The notes under the pieces were generated by a model that was not told the origin of the DNA, searched no databases, and was given only the letters and a program-made list of their open reading frames with translations. Shown here piece after piece: positions 7,518-11,395 of a stretch of 11,395 bases of DNA (positions within the stretch are counted from its first letter, which is position 1; the number at the start of each line of letters is the position of its first letter). Both the position numbers and the translations under genes were made by a program. This DNA is from Cephalothrix simula. Lineage: Eukaryota; Nemertea; Palaeonemertea; Archinemertea; Cephalotrichidae. The stretch is taken from NCBI GenBank assembly GCA_035591015.1, contig JAXIUW010202954.1, positions 1-11,395 of the forward strand, written 5' to 3'.

Positions 7518-7759
7518 ATCGGCACCTCATGATCGGCACCTCAAGCATCGGCACATCCAACATAGGCACTTCCTGCAGCATCGGCATGAAGTCTGTCACT
7601 CTTACAGCAATCGAAATTACGTCGGGCGCAGCCATTTTCAATTTTTTAGTTTTGATCTTTCAGTTAAATTTAAAATTGGATGACGTCATTTTTTATGACG
7701 TCATGAACCGATGGTGCCGACGTTGGAGGTGCCGATGTGCCCATGTTGGAGGTGCCAAT
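7518..7759. mobile_element. Foldback-type element with arms of ~15-bp repeat units
   Basis: The left arm is a tandem series starting atcggcac at 7518, 7532, 7547, 7562 (ataggcac) and 7580 (partial), with steps of 14, 15, 15 and 18 bases. The right arm, read on the minus strand, gives attggcacctccaac (7759-7745), atgggcac (7744-7737), atcggcacctccaac (7736-7722) and gtcggcacc (7721-7713). The arms are therefore inverted copies of the same tandem unit, separated by about 120 bases. Inverted arms built from short tandem repeats are the hallmark of foldback elements (Drosophila FB, sea urchin TU). No coding capacity is present. An ORF over the left arm encodes only a repeated IGTS-like translation of the units. 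Confidence 0.65.
7681..7703. promoter_or_regulatory. Twin CRE palindromes, 15 bp apart
   Basis: TGACGTCA occurs at 7681-7688 and 7696-7703, separated by seven bases (t-rich). Both lie within the 120-base centre of the foldback element. The segment atgacgtcat...atgacgtcat also folds on itself. A YY1-like gcagccatttt lies upstream at about 7627. This could make the element a mobile carrier of CREB/ATF sites, which is inference. Confidence 0.45.
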
Positions 7760-7784
7760 TAACTGTACTATAATATGCGACCGC

Positions 7785-7949
7785 ATCACTCATTTTTTAA
7801 AATTGTATAACTCTGCCGCGGACTATTTTGCCAGATACTCAGTTGATCCGGCTACCTTTGATGATACCCCGAAATCAGCCGATATTCTATTCTTAGATCT
7901 AAGCACCCAGGTTCCCAGGCCAATCAAATCGTATGTGCCTGTGACGTAA
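7785..7949 (+). CDS. Short protein-like ORF, possible exon or gene relic
   Basis: The open frame begins inside the foldback element (an ATG at 7737), so that start is doubtful. From about 7785 to a TAA at 7947-7949 the text is less AT-rich than its flanks. It reads like protein: NSAADYFARYSVDPATFDD, then ADILFLDLSTQVPRPIKSY. No domain or family is recognised. No AATAAA poly(A) signal was seen close downstream and no convincing acceptor was found. It could be the tail of a coding exon interrupted by the transposon, or chance. Confidence 0.2.
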   Translation: MTHFLKLYNSAADYFARYSVDPATFDDTPKSADILFLDLSTQVPRPIKSYVPVT

Positions 7950-8030
7950 AGTGGCAAAGTATTTTCCACAGCCAATCACTTTAAACTTTGTCGGATTCCC
8001 GATTTATTAACAGAATAGATTCTTTTTTAG

Positions 8031-8105
8031 AGTATGTGTCCGGAAGGCCGCGGTGAGGGCATCACGATCTGAAGGTCGCAGATTCGAGTCTCGTCTGGGT
8101 AGGAT
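8031..8105 (+). mobile_element. tRNA-like SINE head (SINE 2), degenerate
   Basis: A B box, gattcgagtct, lies at 8081-8091 in the context gaaggtcgcagattcgagtc, a common tRNA-derived SINE core. A 5-bp anticodon-like stem, cgatc/ggtcg, precedes it at about 8064-8078. The A box is uncertain: tgtccggaagg at 8037-8047 has the right spacing but a poor match, while aggccgcggtg at 8045-8055 resembles Leu/Ser-type D-arms but is too close. The T-arm pairs badly, so it is not a functional tRNA. It is a different sequence from the other two heads. Confidence 0.45.
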
Positions 8106-8375
8106 AATTTTTCAATTTAACGTCTAATAAAGAGGGGTTAGCAACTCAAACGACAGGTACAACCGAGGTAAAAAAATTACCAGCCTTTTTTAATAATTTT
8201 TCTTTGGGTATCAAGATGGTATTTTAAGTTTATGTATTTAGCCTTTTTTTAAGGATTGTGGAACTGCGTGTCGTTTCCTTTTGGATAGGCGTTGTGAGAT
8301 AGGATTATTTTTAGAAATATTTCTCTTGCAAACATTATAAAACACGAAAGCTAAGCACAAATCCATATCATATCT
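8106..8375. other. AT-rich spacer
   Basis: No gene is supported. The first ~40 bases may be SINE 2 body. The right end is the 3' flank of the minus-strand candidate exon. Confidence 0.35.
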
Positions 8376-8386
8376 TTTATTTTATT
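8376..8386 (-). terminator. Two overlapping AATAAA poly(A) signals
   Basis: On the minus strand AATAAA occurs at 8386-8381 and 8381-8376, overlapping and directly following the TAA stop of the candidate exon. Cleavage would be expected 10-30 bases further (about 8345-8365). In AT-rich DNA such words are frequent, so their weight comes from position. Confidence 0.3.
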
Positions 8387-8642
8387 TGTCATTCTTGTAA
8401 TGTATTACCGTTCGAATCACGTAGTCGTCAGAATATTGGAAAAGGTGACTTAATACACAAGATACATCTTCCTCCGACATTCTGGCTAGGATTGGGATGT
8501 TTGTATTGACTTTACCCAGCCTCGTACCTGAGTAAAATGTGATTTCAGATGGATGTAGGAAATACGAAACTGTAATTATCACTTTCTCAACTTCAATCTT
8601 TGGAAAGAACATTAGCTCGCCCATGTTACCCATGTTTTCCTT
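8382..8642 (-). CDS. Candidate terminal coding exon, unrecognised protein
   Basis: The minus strand is open from an AG at 8644-8643, giving an 86-codon frame that starts AAG GAA AAC ATG. The first ATG is at 8633 and the stop TAA is at 8384-8382. The translation is protein-like (MGELMFFPKIEVEKVIITVS, then ILARMSEEDVSCVLSHLFQY, ending IHYKNDK), with ordinary use of charged and hydrophobic residues. The AG is preceded by a ctaac branch-like word at 8656-8652, closer to the AG than usual, and the pyrimidine tract is poor. Two AATAAA signals overlap the stop, fitting a 3'-terminal exon with a very short UTR. A possible 53-nt upstream exon at 9152-9100 (after tttcag, before gtgagc) is open in one frame but unproven. 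No homologous family is recognised. Alternatives are a small single-exon gene starting at 8633, or chance. Confidence 0.35.
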   Translation of the reverse strand, partial: KENMGNMGELMFFPKIEVEKVIITVSYFLHPSEITFYSGTRLGKVNTNIPILARMSEEDVSCVLSHLFQYSDDYVIRTVIHYKNDK

Positions 8643-9205
8643 CTACACAATGTTAGTGGGTATTACATTTTAGATTGTTGGTTGGAAAATATTATTTAGA
8701 TAGAATATGTGAGTACTGGAATATGGTAAACACACCGTATCCTGTATTTTTACCTTTTTTTAAAATTTCTGAATCATATCCGAACACTTGTTATCTTTTT
8801 ACATCTTATATCTTATCTAATCGTATTTGATTATTGAGTTATTATGAGCTGTGTAAGGGATTACGACTCAGGGTAGTTGAATCTCGAGGTATGTTTGATT
8901 TTTTTTAATCCCTCATGTTTTTTTGAAAGCAAATTTAAATAATTTTTCATTTGCTATGAAGCCATTGCTTTCTGGTAATGATTTTATGTCTATCAATCCA
9001 TCTGAATCCATAGTGGAAACAAAACCTAGTAATAAGTGCATTTTGGTATCCTTTGTTGCCTGAGCAGGCAATTTGAGTAAGTATTCAACCGAGGCTCACA
9101 TGCCTATTATTTGCTGAACTGATGTAGAAATATCGACCTATCTTCCTGATTCCTGAAACATTGAATCTATAAACTAGCTATTGAATGTCCTTTACGTGTT
9201 CACAG
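8643..9205. other. AT-rich spacer with weak splice-like words
   Basis: No firm feature is present. A perfect 7-bp hairpin with a 2-base loop, ttgcctg/caggcaa, is at 9056-9071. A plus-strand gtaagt lies at about 9077. The possible minus-strand exon at 9152-9100 is noted under the 8382-8642 exon. Confidence 0.35.
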
Positions 9206-9223
9206 ATCGATTTGTCCCCCCAG

Positions 9224-10202
9224 GTGAGTTTATATGACCTTGCAGTTGAGGGATTAGATGCAATGAGTTTGGAATTAATCAATAATTAAAGTTCTGGAAT
9301 AGGAGATGTGTTTAGTTTGGAATGATTTATCTTTAAAGTTGACTTTTAAATTAAAATTAATTCATTGTTTATTTCTGATGAAGCCAATACAAACAGGGAA
9401 ATTCAGTATTACTACGCAATTTATTTTACTTAAAATGTCCCTTTAGACTGGTTCATATTTCTCTTTGCTGATTTCCATTTTTTTTTTAAATTTCCAGTTT
9501 CATCTTTCATCAGGTGAATATTACATGAATAAAACCTTTCCCCAAGAACAGGATGGTTTCTTATTTAATCAGTAGTTCTGCTCCATATCTATCCATTTTA
9601 TCCCTTGACAGCGAATTTTTACCCGAATAATGACATATGATCAATAATTCTTCTTCAGAATGATTTTTAGGGTTTTACTCAGGAATTGCACCTTGACATC
9701 ACCGTATGGAAAGATTTTAGCGATGAATTTCTCTTCTCAATCTTTCTTATCTTTTTCCCAACCGGACGGGACAAAATGTTAACCAAACTAATGCAAGATC
9801 ATGCAACATAACAATTGTCTTGGGACCTCATTTATCTTTCCTCCCGCCTATAGTCGAATGGTAGTACTACTGTAATGTTGAACACTATAATCCTTTATAA
9901 TCAATTTCTAGAATGGATAATTAGAATACCTAATTTAATTTGAATATTTTTTCGCTTCCGCCTTCTATTTGATATTTCATATTGCTTATGATATGAGTAT
10001 TTAAGCCTATTTTCACCGCTATATACTGTCTCCTGGGATATCGTTCCTTACCACCTAATCTCCATTCCAAATAGAAGCATTATGTAGGGATGAAGTAAGC
10101 TTAGTCTCCAAGAATGGGGCCCTGTTGAATTTAAACATATGTTTTCTGACGAAAAGAAAATAGTTGAAATATGATTTTATAACCTTTTATTTATAACAAA
10201 GG
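9224..10202. other. Long AT-rich spacer, no gene seen
   Basis: Neither strand shows a protein-like frame, RNA gene or clear repeat. Pyrimidine-rich tracts followed by AG (for example near 9480-9500) occur without an exon after them. The left edge is a consensus-quality splice-donor word, discussed under findings. Confidence 0.4.
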
Positions 10203-10214
10203 CTTATACAAAAT

Positions 10215-10761
10215 GTATCTAACTATGTTTGTCCAGGAAAAAAACCCCATTTTCAATTAATTTCTGTCACTTTTAATGAAGTTATTATCGTATTCTGATA
10301 ATTTGAAGTCTCATCTTTCAATACATACCCATCTCATAAATACCTGCAACTTCTTTTTTATAATGCCCCTTGATTTGAAAACGACTCTTTTTCGCTCCTA
10401 GCCCTCATTGATTTATCCTACTGCCAGTAAAATTTATTGTTCGTTAAAGATCGATAAAATATCAATTAATGCCACGTCTCGCGTCGTATGTATCGTATGT
10501 ATATGGACTAACAGTGATCGATTTTTGGCTATTTCCGTCCTATATTTTACTGCGAGTAGGATAAATCAATGGGCTAGGAGATGTGGAAAAAGGATAATTT
10601 TAGCATCAAGATTTTTTATAGATGTTAATGGGATGGTTATTTATGGAAAGATGGGATTTCAAATTATCAGAATCAGAAAAAAGAACACCAATAACTTCAC
10701 TAAAGTGACTAAAATTGTAGTTTAGAAATGCATTTCCCCCTTTACGGACAGCATTAGATAC
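10215..10761. repeat. Long hairpin (inverted repeat), about 220-bp arms
   Basis: Blocks on the left recur as reverse complements on the right in mirrored order. 10215-10222 pairs with 10754-10761 (8/8). 10266-10286 pairs with 10690-10709 (19 of 20, one gap). 10292-10318 pairs with 10647-10673 (25 of 27). 10395-10433 pairs with 10544-10580 (35 of 37, with a 2-base gap). All block pairs centre between 10482 and 10489, so they form one collinear hairpin with a ~110-base loop. Weaker pairing fills the gaps (cataaata near 10336 with tatttatg near 10638). The loop holds a 9-bp tandem repeat, cgtatgtat, at 10485-10502. No transposase is present, and a 105-codon ORF crossing the arm looks spurious. 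It may be a long-TIR MITE or a hairpin-RNA source. Confidence 0.7.
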
Positions 10762-10786
10762 CCTTTCTATCACCCGGCTTCAGTCA

Positions 10787-10794
10787 GGGTATTT
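10787..10794. repeat. Target-site duplication, left copy
   Basis: gggtattt at 10787-10794 is repeated exactly at 10937-10944, directly flanking the hAT-type MITE. Eight bases is the hAT target-duplication length. Confidence 0.8.
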
Positions 10795-10936
10795 AAGTGG
10801 CGGATGCTCATAAAATTCCACAATTCCATTGCACCATTTTTTAGAAACATGCACAAAGCCATGGTCAAATTAAAATAATTTTGTTCAATTTAGATGCACA
10901 AGTGCCGCACGCTGTGGCACCCTGGATCCGCCACTG
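10795..10936. mobile_element. 142-bp hAT-type MITE
   Basis: The left end reads aagtggcggat (10795-10805). The reverse complement of the right end (10926-10936) reads cagtggcggat, matching 10 of 11, with the first base changed on the left. CAGTGGCGGATCCAGG-type ends and an 8-bp target duplication are typical of hAT superfamily elements. A subterminal stem, gtgcc/ggcac, lies near 10911-10923. The interior is AT-rich and far too short for a transposase, so it is non-autonomous and would need one supplied in trans. An intact duplication points to a fairly recent insertion, placed within about 25 bases of the long hairpin's right end. Confidence 0.8.
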
Positions 10937-10944
10937 GGGTATTT
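10937..10944. repeat. Target-site duplication, right copy
   Basis: Exact copy of the 8-bp gggtattt at 10787-10794, immediately after the last base of the MITE. Confidence 0.8.
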
Positions 10945-10969
10945 CGGATAGATTATCCTAAATTATGGC

Positions 10970-10990
10970 AGTCCGGAGTGACTCCGGACT
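10970..10990. repeat. 21-bp palindrome with one central base
   Basis: agtccggagt and actccggact are perfect complements around a single g. The following text, cggactcgtt, is also found at the hairpin near 3975-3984 inside the inverted-repeat element. This suggests a fragment of a related palindromic element. Confidence 0.8.
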
Positions 10991-11097
10991 CGTTCAAACA
11001 CTTTTTATTAACCTTTGTTTCTAAAAAATGGAGAGTGGAATGAACTACTAAACTGCGGCTTTTAATTCCTACCGCTCAGCTGTACCGCTGCAGAAAA

Positions 11098-11168
11098 ACC
11101 GGTTAGCTCTGTTGGACAGCGATCATGAAGACCGAAGATTAAAGGTCCTGGGTTCGAGCCTTACAATA
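11098..11168 (+). mobile_element. tRNA-derived SINE head (SINE 3)
   Basis: An A box, tagctctgttgg (11104-11115), differs from consensus mainly at one A position. A perfect-core B box, ggttcgagcc, lies at 11151-11160, 47 bases away start to start. Four base pairs, gacc/ggtc, enclose an anticodon-like loop. The T-arm relies on wobbles and the acceptor stem is not convincing, so this is a SINE head and not a tRNA gene. attaggacag follows at 11175-11184, and the same 10-mer follows SINE 1 at 2680-2689. A shared body module is possible, but one 10-mer is thin evidence. Confidence 0.6.
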
Positions 11169-11295
11169 GATGGTATTAGGACAGTTGGGCCACGAACAGT
11201 TTGGCCACGGAGGCATGGCCTGATGTTAGCTACCCTGCCCCAAGGGTTTCTCATATTAGCGGTATAGGAACCCCCATAACCTTTTTTTTTAATTT
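11169..11295 (+). mobile_element. Probable SINE 3 body, ending at a T-run
   Basis: Downstream of the head, acagttgggccacga (11181-11195) is followed by acagtttggccacgg (11196-11210), a 15-bp tandem pair with two differences. A ggcca/tggcc stem at 11203-11220 and an accct/agggt stem near 11233-11248 follow. The G/C-rich text stops at about 11280, where a run of T begins, a plausible end of a SINE body or a Pol III stop. The exact right end and target duplication were not found. Confidence 0.4.
11181..11210 (+). repeat. 15-bp tandem duplication in the SINE body
   Basis: Two adjacent 15-base units share 13 of 15 bases; the shared ends are acagtt and ggccacg. They may be a module of the SINE family. 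Confidence 0.7.
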
Positions 11296-11395
11296 ATGAT
11301 TTTTTTATTTTTCATAATCACACATACAAGTATCATGCACAAAACAAGAATACATACACACATAAAATAATGAAATGCTTGGATGATGAACTATT
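11296..11395. other. AT-rich then CA-rich low-complexity end
   Basis: A T-rich tract with ttatga/tcataa ends at about 11320. It is followed by degenerate CA-rich text (cacacata, catacacacat), possibly a decayed microsatellite, which runs off the window. Confidence 0.4.

Noticed and set aside
7529-7762. 77-codon ORF starting MIGTSSIGTS
   Set aside because: The start is just the translation of the 15-bp foldback units; the rest has no protein-like signal.
10408-10725. 105-codon plus-strand ORF
   Set aside because: It runs across the loop and right arm of the long hairpin, has no recognisable domain, and its reading is explained by the inverted repeat.
1-11395. CRISPR array, prophage or operon
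   Set aside because: No regularly spaced identical repeats, no long ORFs and no ribosome binding sites; the sequence is animal-like.

Overview
This window looks like non-coding nuclear DNA from an animal, most likely a marine invertebrate. It is AT-rich on both strands. It has no operons, ribosome binding sites or long ORFs, and no intact gene that I recognise. It carries three tRNA-like SINE heads with Pol III A and B boxes, short non-autonomous DNA transposons, many inverted repeats, and metazoan-type regulatory words (CTCF-like, YY1, CRE). I cannot name the species. If the CTCF-like sites are functional, a bilaterian is favoured, because CTCF is a bilaterian protein.

Layout, left to right. 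Positions 1-660 hold two CTCF-like motifs in the same orientation and a G/C-rich 15-bp hairpin. Positions 793-1183 (minus strand) hold a broken protein-like reading frame with one frameshift and one in-frame stop. A textbook YY1 site next to a CCAAT word lies at 1304-1320. A tRNA-like SINE head lies at 2578-2655. Positions 3160-4160 are a G/C-striped transposon mosaic that includes a ~360-bp inverted-repeat element with nested hairpins. A 16-bp hairpin enclosing a run of 11 G lies at 4396-4451. Positions 5414-5753 are a probable MITE ending in an 18-bp perfect palindrome. Positions 6089-7058 contain a CRE palindrome, tandem duplications and two hairpins. Positions 7518-7759 are a foldback-type element whose arms are built from ~15-bp units and whose centre carries two CRE palindromes.

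The right part begins with a short protein-like ORF (to 7949), a second tRNA-like head (8031-8105) and a minus-strand candidate terminal exon (8642-8382) with two poly(A) signals at its stop. A long hairpin of about 550 bp (10215-10761) follows. A complete 142-bp hAT-type MITE with an exact 8-bp target duplication (10795-10936) sits a few bases beyond it. The window ends with a 21-bp palindrome and a third tRNA-like SINE.

The genes do not form a pathway. The strongest signals are mobile-element structures. The best candidates for something undescribed are the long hairpin at 10215-10761, the foldback element with twin CREs at 7518-7759, and the paired CTCF-like sites at the left edge. All coding calls here are tentative.
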